From NCBI GenBank assembly GCA_963971225.1, contig OZ020269.1, positions 37,407,264-37,471,263 of the forward strand: a stretch of 64,000 nucleotides of DNA. Reading direction: 5' to 3'. The position numbers were made by a program, and so were the translations under genes. The notes below the pieces were generated by a model, which worked only from the letters and a program-made list of their open reading frames with translations, searched no databases and was not told the origin of the DNA. Positions 44,462-55,383 of this stretch are shown here, one piece after another; within the stretch, counting starts at the first letter, position 1; the number at the start of each line of letters is the position of its first letter. This stretch comes from Melieria omissa (Eukaryota > Arthropoda > Insecta > Diptera > Ulidiidae).

Positions 44462-44835
44462 AAATATTTAGACGTGGTTGAATCCTATTTAAAATTTACA
44501 CAAATATTTTTACGTGGCGCATTCCAAGTAAAATTATTTGTTTATATTTTGACGTGGTTGATACCAATTTTGAACCTTTTGCAGTGGTTTTTTTTGACAA
44601 GGTTGAATGCAATTTGAAATTTCTACAAATATTTTTACGTGGCGCATTCTAAGTAAAATTATTTGTTTATATTTTGACGTGGTTGATACCAATTTTGAAC
44701 CTTTTGCAGCGGTTTTTTTTGACGTGGTTGAATCCAATTTGAAATTTCTACAAATATTTTTACGTGGCGTATTCCAAGTAAAATTATTTGTTTATATTTT
44801 GACGTGGTTGATACCAATTTTGAATTTTTTTAAGA
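44462..44835 (+). repeat. Three tandem 125 bp repeats upstream of THAP gene
   Basis: Landmarks TACGTGGCGCATTCYAAGTA occur at 44511, 44636 and 44761, an exact 125-base period. Each unit ends with GACGTGGTTGATACCAATTT. The array stops about 60 bases before the THAP start codon, so it occupies the position of the leader or promoter of the P-like transposase. Confidence 0.9.
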
Positions 44836-44895
44836 AGTATTTTAACGCCATTGTCGAACATTGTAATTCTATTTTGTGTTTCGGCTTGTTACAAT

Positions 44896-45279
44896 ATGGC
44901 TACAAATATAAAGACAAATAGAAATTCCTCAACGTCTGGAATTCAATGTTGTGTTCGCAGTTGCAAAAAATCGAGACGACAATGCGAGAATCTTAGATTA
45001 TTTAGATTCCCCGCTGCTGATTTCGTGTTTGGCCAAATTTGGCGCAAAAAATGCAATATATCTTATGACGACTATAACCGAAAACTGTATATTTGTGAAA
45101 ATAATTTCTCCAGTACTTATGTAGGAAAAAGGTTTCTAAAAAAGGATGCGATTCCAACCTTAAACTTAGACGAAGATCATGAGATTTCGGATGAAGAATT
45201 TTTAAAACCAGATTCTTCATTGAAACGACCACGTTATGATGACATAGTATGCAGTAATTGCGAAAAAACGTCAAAATAA
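44896..45279 (+). pseudogene. P-like transposase, THAP domain part
   Basis: From the ATG at 44896 (MATNIKTNRN) the frame reads IQCCVRSCKKSRRQCENLRL then FRFPAADFVFGQIWRKKC, the start of a THAP zinc finger. It then reads YICENNFSSTYVGKRF, where the C-x2-H pair should be. Here the His is Asn, so one zinc ligand is lost. A stop ends the frame at 45279. The next frame over continues with QKEIQRPIKKIQKINEKLRK, a leucine-zipper-like coiled coil expected after THAP in P-type transposases. Confidence 0.75.
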
Positions 45280-45372
45280 CCCATTATTACAAAAAGAAAT
45301 ACAGCGACCTATTAAAAAAATTCAAAAAATTAACGAAAAATTGCGAAAAGAAAAGCGCTTTATTTTAAAATC

Positions 45373-47238
45373 CAAGAATTTTTGTTCAAAGACTTTAAAA
45401 AATTCAATCGATTCTTTAAAACACTTAGCACCCGGCCAGAAGAATATTCTGACGAAGTGAAATATTTAGCGCAAAATATTTTTTATACTTCACAATCAAC
45501 ATATTCTTTCCTAAGAGATAAGTTAAATTTCAATTTGCCACATATCAGCACCTTAAATCGGTGGGCTCCAATAAAGTTTCCTTCAGCCCGGTATCAACAA
45601 TATGGGTTTTGAATTCATTAAAAAGATGTGCTTAGGGTTAAAGGAAAAAAAATGAAAATAATATGGTTCTTTTCATGGACGAAATGGCAATACGTAGAAA
45701 ATTACGATACAATCAAAAACTAGATTTAATTGACGAATTTGAATGCACAGGCTTCGAAAGAACAAAAAAAATTGGTAAGCAAGTATGTGTATTTATGTTG
45801 AAGTTCATGTTCTCAAGTTGGTGTTCAATTTTAAACTATTTTGTGTCAGAGAATGGATTAACAGCAGCAGATACCTTGTGCAAAATAATTAAAGAAAATC
45901 TTAAAATATTAAGTAATTTTGGTATAGTAGTGAACGTTTTGGTTTGTGATCAGGGGTCTTCTAATAGAAAGTGTTTCTCCTACTTAGGCGTATGTATAGA
46001 GAAACCATACTTTCAATTTCAAAATCAAAAAATTTATTACATGTTCGATTTCCCACATTTAATCAAGTCATTGCGAAATGGTTGGCTTAAATGCGAGAGG
46101 GAAGAAAATTGTAAAACCAAAATGTGCCCAAAATTGACTAGACAACACATATTTCCAAATTCATTTGACAAAATGCGTGTTGAATTTGCCACTCAAGTGT
46201 TCAGTAAAACAGTTGAAGCTGCTATCAGAACAATTTCAGACATAAGTGGATTTAAAAAATCTCACAAGAGGTAGCGTTATCCACAGCTGATTTTATAGCA
46301 AAAATTGATCAAATATTTGATTGCATGAATAGTGGATCCTTGTATGCAGATAACTGCTACCGATCTGCTCTTCAGATTAAGAAAGAATCGCACAGATTTA
46401 TTCAAACATTTTTATATTATCTAGAGGAAGTGAAATTTGTTGATGAAAAAAACAAGTTTTCTTCGTAGATGGCATGAAACTATCCTTAAAATCGGTCCTT
46501 CTACTTGTAGATGAAATGTTACAAGATAATTCGGACAAGTTTTTTATTATGACAAAGGCCTTTAACCAGGACAAGTTGGAGAATACGTTTGCTGTGTTAA
46601 GGCAAAAATGAGGTAATAACTGTAACTCCTCTGTAGCCGAACTTAATAATATCTTAGCCAGGTTATTAGCCTTTAAAATAATAAAGTTTAGCTCCTCTAC
46701 CAATTGTGAAGAGACGCAAGATTCAATGACTAATTTAGTTTCAAGCGCTTCTTTTAGTGAGGATGTTTTGCAGGCTAATGGCGATGATAATGACAATGAA
46801 ATCCTGGAAAATCTTGATCTAAGTAGTGAGATGCACGAGGCGTATTTTGTAGGTGACACCTTTTGTAATCAGAAAGATATTAACTTAGAGCTGGTTTCCA
46901 TGAGGTATTTTGTTGGATACGTAGCGTACAAAATCATTCCTAAATTAAATTGTGAAAAATGCGGTGACGAATTGAGAAAAAGGGATGAAGTTTTGACTGC
47001 TCCAAATGAAATTTTTATTTTTCACAAAAATTATCAGTCAATTTCTGATTTTGGTAATCTTTTTGCTCCTTCCAATTCCCTAATGAATGTATGCATAAAA
47101 CATATTTTAATTTTTCATAAAATCTTCGAAGCAGAACCTGAAAAATTGCTATTAAGGTACACGTTTTACAATCTTGTAAAAATGCTACACCTGAATGGTT
47201 CCATGGTGAGTGCTGTAACCATAGAGTCCAAATTTTAG
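45373..47238 (+). pseudogene. P-like transposase, catalytic part, broken
   Basis: Frame 45382-45612 holds SFLRDKLNFNLPHISTLNRW, the region before the RNase H fold. 45663-46274 holds VLFMDEMAIRRKLRYN (first catalytic Asp), VLVCDQGSSNRKCF (second) and FDFPHLIKSLRNGWL, a block shared by P transposase and THAP9. KLTRQHIFPNSFDKMRVEFA follows. Frames are broken near 45620, 46274 and 46600. A C-terminal part at 46726-47238 holds YFVGYVAYKIIPKLNCEKCG. A near-identical inverted copy lies at 61760-64000. Not functional. Confidence 0.75.
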
Positions 47239-47892
47239 ATTTTCTTATTTTAGTTCTTCTACGAAAACACTGCATGTGGGCTGTGCAAAAAGGAAGTTCG
47301 AAAGATCGAAAATTGAAAATAATTGTTGGCAAATAAAAAAATTCTTATTAAAAATTATTATTTATGAAAGATAAATTAAAACGAAAGTAAAACAATAAAC
47401 ATAAAACCTTACAATAATATTTTGAATAAATATGTAACTATAAACGCTCTTGTGCAACATGTTTGCACCCATATTTTACTACACCAAGTTCATGCATTTT
47501 TTTGCTAATTGTAATTTGCTTGTGATTATAAAAAAGAAAGCAGAAATAGCGACGCAACAATTACCAACAACATCAATGCTATCCCGCCTGCACGGCACAG
47601 CGCAAAAACAGTATACCGCTAACGTTTTTTTGTTTGCCAATATAATAACGCGATTCCCCGCGACAACAAAAGCAGCGTTCATCGTCATGTTTATCAAGTG
47701 GCGCAACAGCAGCGAGAATACGAATGAGTACAGAAGCGACTTCAATTCACATGTTACGCCGAAGTTACAGAGATTTCTGCTGTTAGTACAGAGCGTTCTG
47801 CTGTCAATAACAGAGGGTACTACCAGCAGTACCCGCCATACAACGCGTTTGCTTGTATGAGATGCGCGTTCTATATTACTTCATATTCTTTG

Positions 47893-48268
47893 ATACAACA
47901 CAAATGTATGTTATTGATTAAGTAACATTCTCAGAGGTTACTTTAAACAAAAATTTTCCGGACTACTAAGTTCATTTAAAGATATTTGATTCACAAGTTT
48001 TGTATGAAGACATACTGGTCACACTGTACATAGTATGTAAGTCGTTCCCTGATGGCTTGGTCATTCCGTCAGAACTAGTGGATGTGCAAATTGTTTGCTT
48101 GGTTTCTGTGGTCGATTATCCTTGTTTCAGCTGTGGTGTTATATTTTTTATGGATTTCAAGCAAAATAGTGCCCAACCGAAGCCACTTTTTTTGGTCGAA
48201 ACCGAAATAAAATAGTTGAAATAAAAATCACCCTATTAAGCATTTTTTTTCAACAAAGGAGTTTTACT
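47893..48268. other. Spacer between P-like and TTAA elements
   Basis: No gene recognised. The first bases (ATACAACACAAATGT) resemble those following the P-like element at 15549 (ATTATACACAAAATGT), so both may have landed in related sequence. Confidence 0.4.
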
Positions 48269-48272
48269 TTAA

Positions 48273-49256
48273 CCCGGCATCGGTGTGGTGGGGTATACCA
48301 TACCCCAGAGGTTGTATTTTTGTAAATATTACGCCTATCAGTTTTTTGTGGACACTATCGCTTCTAGTAGCTGTTTATAACAGTCCAACCTTACACATTT
48401 GCTGTCCAAAAACAACTTGAGTTTTACCAGATTTCAGTCAGATCCCGCTAAAGTTCATTGGGGTATGACATACCCCACCACACCAGTAACGTAACTTTTT
48501 GTGTAAATGATTTTGAATTCAAATTGATATTTTTGATGGTTTAGTAGTCATCGATTTATTCAAAAACTCACCGTACGGAAACATAAGAAGTAAATACGAA
48601 CTGTCCAACTGCTACGTGCAAGAAAAGCTCCCAGTTCAGTATTCGCATTTCGTCGCCGTAGAAAGCGAATGTCGTATGTTCCATTGAACTTAATAGCACA
48701 TACGACAATCGTTTTCATCGTATCATATGTTCCAAAAAATATCATTATTTTTGTACATTCTGTAAATCCTTGAGATAATGCGAAGCTGTAGCAAAACGTC
48801 GTCAGTACAGCACACAATGTTCGGTTTGTCTGAGAGCAAAAACCTTATACATCTTGCAAAAAATGCGCTAATTTGGAGACCTTGTATTTCGCTACTCTTT
48901 CACCGTAGCTACCGAAAATTGTATGTCACATAACTACATGTATGTCGTTTTTAAAACAGACTATGGTTTTTGGAAAATTATACAATGTAATTTTTTTAAA
49001 CCCCATTTTATGAAGTCAACCTATAAATCGCAGTATTTTTCGTTTATTTTTCTTATATTTGTTATTTTCTTTTACAAATTGATTGCACATGAAATTTTTT
49101 TGCATTTTCTTACGTAAAATTAAATGAAGAATAATATGTAATTGCTATCTTTTATATTTGTGTTGTTTCGTGGGGTTGGTGCTACATACAGTTTTGGGGT
49201 ATGTCATACCCCACCACACCAATAACGTAATTTTTTTTCACCACACCAACGCCGGA
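48273..49256. mobile_element. 984 bp TTAA-flanked element
   Basis: TTAA lies at 48269-48272 and 49257-49260. The ends are CCCGGCATCGGTGTGGTG and, reversed, TCCGGCGTTGGTGTGGTG. Palindromes GGGGTATACCATACCCC (left, about 48293), GGGGTATGACATACCCC (about 48462) and GGGGTATGTCATACCCC (right, about 49197) lie beside CACCACACC motifs. No transposase was recognised. Confidence 0.8.
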
Positions 49257-49260
49257 TTAA

Positions 49261-50421
49261 GTAAATAAAGAACAAACAATAAGCATAACAAAAATAAATA
49301 TGTAATTTTTGTATTTGGGGGAAAGGTTCGAACCCCACAAACTCAGCCACCTGTGCGCGTCACTGGGCCAAACCCATTTCATAATCGTGTGTAGTCTGGC
49401 GTAAGAACAGGTGCTTGGCATTTGTTATTTGATGTTTTCTATTTTTTCTTCGTTTAAATTATATATATTTTATAATTTTATATTTGAAAATCTATTATTT
49501 TGATAATAGGGTTGATGACAAAATACTTGCTAAATCAGCGTACCAAAAAAGCAATATGTCAAATATTGATCTCCATTGGAACTTTTTCTAGAGAATGTTT
49601 TCTGTCATTCCATGAGGATTTTCAGTCTTTTGTCATAATTTGAACCTTGAACAAATGACATTGTTGAAAAATATAACTGTTGTATATAAAAAACTGTTGT
49701 ATAATTGAAGTAGACTCCATAGACTCGAAACGCCTAGTTTATTTAGGGTGGAGGTCGAACAAATAGTGCTTGGTCTGTAACAATAAAATCCAAAATCTGA
49801 AAAGGAAATCCTGCCAAAATGCCAAAATTTGAAATATAAATGAAGAATATTATAAATAATAAATATTTGAAGTGCCTTTCGAACAGCCTGCCGTTTCTAA
49901 AAGCCTTTTTACCATTACTTATATTAATAGTCATCGAAATTCACAAACTCAAAAATACCATATTCAAACCCCCAAATAGCTGTTTGCTACGAAATTTTGT
50001 GGGTGGCAAATATAATTTCAAATAGCATTGGGCTCAAAGGTTGCGTCCAGAAACCCCCAAAATTAAATTAAGTAACATGCGCTACTTTTTGGTATTGGTT
50101 CTGAAGACTGAATGAATAGGTCTTAGCGTAGTAGTGGACGTAACTATAACAACTAGGGACAACGAAAAATTGATCGAGATGTTTGCGAACAATAAAAAAT
50201 TATTAAAACTGTTTTTCGAATGCTAAACAACGTAAACAATGTCGTGTCGCGGAACTTCACTTTAGTCTAATGAATATGTCTGAAAATTAATACAAATAAA
50301 AGCGTATATTAAAATAATTCTCAGGTACATATATTTTCATTATTCATTAAGCACACGTGATATTTAATAAACATACACAGTTGTACTGTGCTGAATGCGA
50401 TGTCTTTATAAATTCATGTCT
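49261..50421. other. Unassigned AT-rich DNA
   Basis: No gene or bounded element recognised over about 1.1 kb. Confidence 0.4.
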
Positions 50422-50800
50422 TTAACCCGGCGTGAGTGAGGTCGGGTATGTCATACCCGAGAAGTTTTTAAACGCAGATTACACTGCACAACACAAAAAA
50501 AATAACAAGGTTCTGACAACGGATTCTGGTAGAGGGGACCAAAAAAAAATACACGTGTATCGGCGTTTTGAAAGTTTACGTCTGAATTTTTTTTTAGGGG
50601 GGGTCAAAGTTTTCCCCTTTTTGCTCATTCTTATGGTGATTCGGCATACGAAAACCATGTAACCTCACATTTTAGGTATATGATGTGTTCAGCAATTTGA
50701 TGTAAATACTACGAAGAACATTTTTGTGGAGCATTTTAACCCTGTAACTCCTATTTGTATGGGTCAATTTGACCCTTCTTTTCTAAAATGCCAAAAATGT

Positions 50801-50974
50801 CCTGTAAAACAGGACTTTTTAAGGACAAAAGGTACCACGAAAATATTCGCCATAAAATTTTACTATAGGTCTCTGAATACATCAAAGCCTGTAAAACAGG
50901 ACTTTTTAAGGACAAAAGGTACCACGAAAATATTCGCCATAAAATTTTACTATAGGTCTCTGAATACATCAAAG
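50801..50974 (+). repeat. 87 bp tandem duplication
   Basis: Units 50801-50887 and 50888-50974 are identical by eye and start CCTGTAAAACAGGACTTTTT. The opposite arm at 60545-60630 has a single copy, so the duplication is confined to this arm. Confidence 0.9.
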
Positions 50975-52730
50975 CTCAGATATTAACCTGGACGCCAGAA
51001 TTAAGCCAAAACTGAAAATGTGTTTAAGTGTTTATTTCATACTTAATCAAAATTGGTACTAAAATCTCCTACAAAACTTGATTTTTGAGGGTTAGTGTGT
51101 ATGGGAAAAATGTTGAGTGCAAAATTTCAATATAAGTCACCGTACAAAAGAAAGCTCCTTCGAGCCGGAGGACCACAAAAATGAACACAGAAATAATTAT
51201 TTGTTTATTGAACGTTTAAACTTACAAATGTATTTAAGGCAGACAATGACAATGAACACAAAAATGACTATTTCTTTATGAGTTGCACGCTTTTCCTGCT
51301 CTCCTTCTTCGCTGCGAAAATGATGATAACAACATGGCCGCTGCTCTCTACGGGATGCTGAGGTAGTTTATGCAGCGTTGCATTGAGTTGTAGCACTAAG
51401 CAAATAAACACATAGAGGTGTCAACTGGCACAAATTTGCGTACCAGCGCAGTAGGTCCCATACGCACTTCGGCTATTCGAACATATTCGCGATGACTTCG
51501 GCAAACTTCTCAATTCGAAGTCAGCTTTCATAATTTGCTTTATGTTGATGTGGTCAGTCGCACATCAACTGTGCGCCAGAGACAATAAACACTTCGAGTT
51601 GTTCTCACTTATACAGACTCATTTCTTGCTGTCTAATAAATACCCGCTGTCACATAAATCCCCGAGCCAATAGATACATTTCGTGGTGTGTACATGAGTA
51701 CCCATGAGTACCCGAAAAATTGAATGTAGTATGTATCATAGAAGTCGTTTCTACATACGGCATTGCTTTACTGGTGCTGCCAAATAACCTTCCTACCATA
51801 CTTCATGGTGAACATAATTTGAATTCTTATCGTTTGTTTATTGTGCAGCAGACTACGCTGAGGACACCGAGGATTAAAAAAGAAAATAAATACCAATTTG
51901 ACTGTTAAATTAACGTTCGTATCTGTAGCATGTGATGAAATGTCGGGGTAGGTATATTTTTATTTATGATGCACTCCACGATATCGAACCCTTTGTTTGT
52001 TGCAGTAATTGCAACACGGACAAACTTCTTGCTTTATTTGTGCAAGTTAGAATTTATTTTGTTTTAAAGTTTTTTAATAAAAAACTCTATTCCCGAGTCG
52101 AAAGATAAGATTTTGCGTGTATCGCATTTGAAGTTTTTCAAATAATTTTTGTTGATAAAGGTAGAACTAACACTAACACTAATGTTTGTAATGCTACTAT
52201 CATCTTAAAAGACTATAAATTTTCAGTGCAGTTTTTCAGCAAATTCATTCAAAAAACTTGACGGAATTTTTGTATACTGTAAATCGCGTAAAACCGCTCA
52301 GGGTTAATATGTATATATTGCTTGTGTATATATGTTTTGCATGCTACTTCTTTAATTTATAAGTTCGCATTGTATTATATGTGACATGTATGTAATATGG
52401 CACATGTAAATATTTTGGTGCTGGTATTAAACAAATGTATTTATTGTACTTATATGCACTTCTCATATGTACTTATGTATATATAATTGTTAAGTTGTTG
52501 CACTTATATGCTTTTTGCTTTTTTTACATTTTTTGTGTGCACATTTTGTATCTTTAGTTTTCATTTTATTGTTTTAAAAATATGAATTTCTGATTTCTGT
52601 TTATTGGAGATATATTTTTTTTTGCACATTTTGTTAATTTAATTTTTTTTATTAATTTTTTTATTTTCTGTTTATTGGTGCAATCTACATGTGACTTATA
52701 TGTTCCTTATATTTTATGAAATGTTGTAAT

Positions 52731-52813
52731 GGGTGAAATATGCCTACAGGGGCACCAAAAAAAAAATATTCGGTAATGCGCCTATTTTGCATACCTCTAT
52801 GGTGGTGCGGAAA
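52731..52813 (+). repeat. 80 bp repeat, also at 54318-54400
   Basis: GGGTGAAATATGCCTACAGG to GGTGGTGCGG is repeated at 54318-54400 in the same orientation. One copy is outside and one inside the nested element 53342-56265. Nature unknown. Confidence 0.6.
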
Positions 52814-53845
52814 TGTAAAGATATTTATAAAGATATATCTATTACGTGTAATAAATTTTTATTATAAATGAATCAAGCATATTGTCATGTACATTAGTTA
52901 CTTGCAATAAGAGGAATCTTAAAATATTTGTGGTTTGGGTTGTAAGAATTTGCAAAACAAAAAATTACAATATATCAAAACTTAGCACAATACTTCTCAA
53001 TTTTTTGTTTTTCGAAATTACCCCGGGCGGCATCAGGTTGACGATGAAATATCAAATCCAACAGCTGATATTTTTTCACCACAACTTTTACCAATTGGCA
53101 GCACAAAATTTCTATGCAAAAGGGAGGCAGAATAATGCACAAATATAACAATATGAACGAACCACAACAATTTGGATTGCTGGCAAACTTTTTGACATCA
53201 CATTTAGATTACAGAATGAACACATATTCTTGTTCCGGCAGCGATTTTACTGTAAATCATAATTTTGTGCACAAACATCCATCCCCGAAAAAGTTTCAAG
53301 CAGAAAACAGCTGATTGGGTTTCACCACGAATTGTAAACGCCAAAGTAAATCCTAAGTAGCGCCACTCTTTGACAACCAGGCGTCGATTCTGTATGACAA
53401 GAACTGTCAAATTGTTGTTGTTCACGTGTAAAACTGAGCTCACCACGATGGCCGTACACTAGTGGCAGGATTGCGTGTACGTGAAAAATACTGAAAAAAT
53501 TGCAGTTAATATGAATTTCTTAAACGTAATTTAAGACGATTTTATAAAGGAATCGTTTACTTTTTATGTTGGTATAACCAGAGAAAAGAAAGCTAAATAA
53601 AATTCTCATAAATTATTTGGTTTTTACCAAAATTTATGAACAAATTTAAATTATTTCGTTTTTTATTCAAGAGCAACTCTGCCTTTCTTATATATATTCA
53701 CCACAAGTCAATGTTAGTTGGTAATGAAATTCAAATGGTATTCTTGTTTGAATTTCCAAAGGCGAAACGCAATTTTTGTAAGTATGGGCAATTTTTACGT
53801 TTTTATAAAGAAATTTTCATGTATTTTTATATTTTTTCCAGCATC

Positions 53846-53916
53846 ATGGCTAGAAAGTGTGTTTGCGGCTGCAAGGGAGCTGAAAGTGTTCATCGATTTC
53901 CGCGGGAGGCCACGCT
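53846..53916 (+). pseudogene. THAP-domain first exon of a P-type transposase
   Basis: A splice acceptor-like TTTTTTCCAG precedes CATC and the ATG at 53846. The exon encodes MARKCVCGCKGAESVHRFPR then EAT and ends CT/GTAAGT, a strong donor. 'C..C......HRFP' is the start of a THAP zinc finger. The remaining THAP and catalytic exons are not found downstream, so the transposase is truncated. Confidence 0.6.
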
Positions 53917-54578
53917 GTAAGTAATTTGTTTGTAGTTTAAAATGTTTTTTAAATTAATTTAGCCCAACGCCGGAGGCTGTTTTGTTGTGTTTTTAAATCC
54001 GTAGTGCCAAACGGTTTGCTATGTCGCGAGTTCTTAGTACTACCAGTGCTATAAACAAATATATTTCTATTCCTATTGTGCTAGAATTGTGAGCAAGGCA
54101 ACGTCTTAACGTATTTCGACGATTATAACTTTCTCAGGGCAATTTCAAAACACAAAAACATTTATTTTTTCCTTTCCCCACCACTTTGTTGCCTAGATTT
54201 GTATATGCTTAGGTGGATAAGTTAACTTAACTGTATATATCTTTTTTATATAATATATAAATTATATATATATTTATTTAGTATAAAAAAAATTTAAGTA
54301 TAAAAAAAATTGTAAGGGTGAAAATATGCCTACAGGGGAACCGAGCACCCAAAAAACATCGGTAACGCGCCATTTTGCATACCCCTTGGGTGGTGTGGAA
54401 AAAGCAAACACATTTTCAGATCTAGATGCTGCTAGCAGTAGGATGCCGCCTGCCGATAGTTGTTATGGTTGTTGATTCGATGTCTGCTTTTGCGTTTGGC
54501 TGAATTAGAAAAAGGGTTTAATAAAATGTAATACGACTTATGTGTGTATTGATGCTGTTCAATTGAACCAACCAAACA

Positions 54579-54903
54579 TCAAACTTTCGATTGCGTTTCA
54601 ATAGGGTGACACCGGTGCACCATAATGATCCTGTGCTGGCCGGCCGCCAGTGTACATGCCATGCCACATGCCATTGACGACGTGGACGATGAAATGTAGT
54701 CGCTAGTACTGCGTTTGCTGTAGTCATCGGTGCTTCGCTTTGCCGGCGCTGTAGTGTAATCATCAATAGCTGGCCGCTTGGAGCTGCTGCTTGTGTTATC
54801 GCCGCGCTTGGAATTGTCCAGGCGTTTCGTGGCCGTTGTGTAGCCGTCAATGCCACGCTTGCTGGAAGTTGAGCTGCCATAATCGTCACGCTTCTTATCG
54901 TAA
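54579..54903 (-). CDS. Captured host-like exon C (terminal)
   Basis: Acceptor TTTTATTCCGCAG, then minus-strand coding SYDKKRDDYGSSTSSKRG, KRPAIDDYTTAPAKRSTDDY and SKRSTSDYISS: a Lys/Arg/Ser/Tyr/Asp-rich repeat region like those of nuclear RNA-binding proteins. The frame runs to a stop at 54579. In the next frame the end would read GGRPAQDHYGAPVSPY and stop, which looks more natural, so a 1-base shift near 54665 may have altered the C-terminus. The gene is not recognised. Confidence 0.55.
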
Positions 54904-55001
54904 CTGCGGAATAAAATCAACACGCAAATAAATTAATAGAATGTTTTCAGAATATTTTTTTTCGGCCTAGGGAGAACAAGAGAATATAATGTAAAACGTA
55001 C

Positions 55002-55160
55002 CTTCTGGATGACACTAGACTTGCATCAAAATGTGGCGGTGGTGCCTCGAAACGACTGTCAGTGCCTGCTGGTCGCTTGCGATCTGCCACATCCACATAG
55101 CGTTCATCGCTGGGGCGTTTCGCCAAACGCTTAAGTGGATCTTCCCGTGCTTGTATAATC
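55002..55160 (-). CDS. Captured host-like exon B
   Basis: Minus-strand exon of 159 bp: IIQAREDPLKRLAKRPSDER, then YVDVADRKRPAGTDSRFEAP and PPHFDASLVSSR, with donor AGAAG/GTACGT. The acceptor is less clear (TTGAAG before GATTATAC). Its phase joins exon C exactly (Ser codon split AG/T). The conserved-looking, hydrophilic sequence suggests a nuclear protein; no name is offered. Confidence 0.55.
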
Positions 55161-55255
55161 CTTCAATTGGTCAACGACAAGACAGAGATCCAGGCAAAGT
55201 GGTGGGGAAAGAAAAAGCGACGTATTAGATATGTCTTCATTTAATTCAGACTTAC

Positions 55256-55383
55256 ATTACAATTCGCACATTGCATTTCGATGGAGCAAACCGAGGAATA
55301 TGCTCCTGCTCCTGGATATAATGGCTACCCGGCGAATTGCATTTCCGCGACTTGCTTCTGCAACTCGAGCGCAATATGGCTAC
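55256..55383 (-). CDS. Captured host-like exon A
   Basis: Minus-strand exon of 128 bp with a strong acceptor TTTTCTCTTTTAG and donor GTAAGT. In the frame that joins exon B (two leftover bases AT plus G) it is open: SHYIQEQEHIPRFAPSKCNV then RIV. A second frame gives IALELQKQVAEMQFAG then a stop, so the first is the one kept by splicing. Upstream exons would lie to the right but none was found inside the element. Confidence 0.5.

Larger units (their letters stand above)
38540..47892 (+). mobile_element. P-like (THAP-type) element with nested insertions
   Basis: The left end CAAAGAATATGAAGTAATAT continues through AGAACGCGC, and the right end is its exact reverse complement (29 bp). P elements have 31 bp ends. 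Subterminal inverted blocks (38709-38757 against 43650-43700, GATTAAGCGATGTGAAACTG-like) are also present. It holds a broken THAP/P-type transposase (44896-47238) and a 4.2 kb mariner insertion. I found no clear 8 bp duplication, so the two ends may derive from different insertions or the flanks have changed. Confidence 0.75.

Noticed and set aside
47450..47860. 136-residue frame at the right end of the P-like element, repeated at 61792-62202
   Set aside because: It occupies the subterminal inverted-repeat region after the transposase stop. Conservation reflects the recent duplication of the element, not a gene.
38532..47900. 8 bp duplication for the P-like element 38540-47892
   Set aside because: Flanks GGTTGTAG and ATACAACA do not match in either orientation as a direct repeat.
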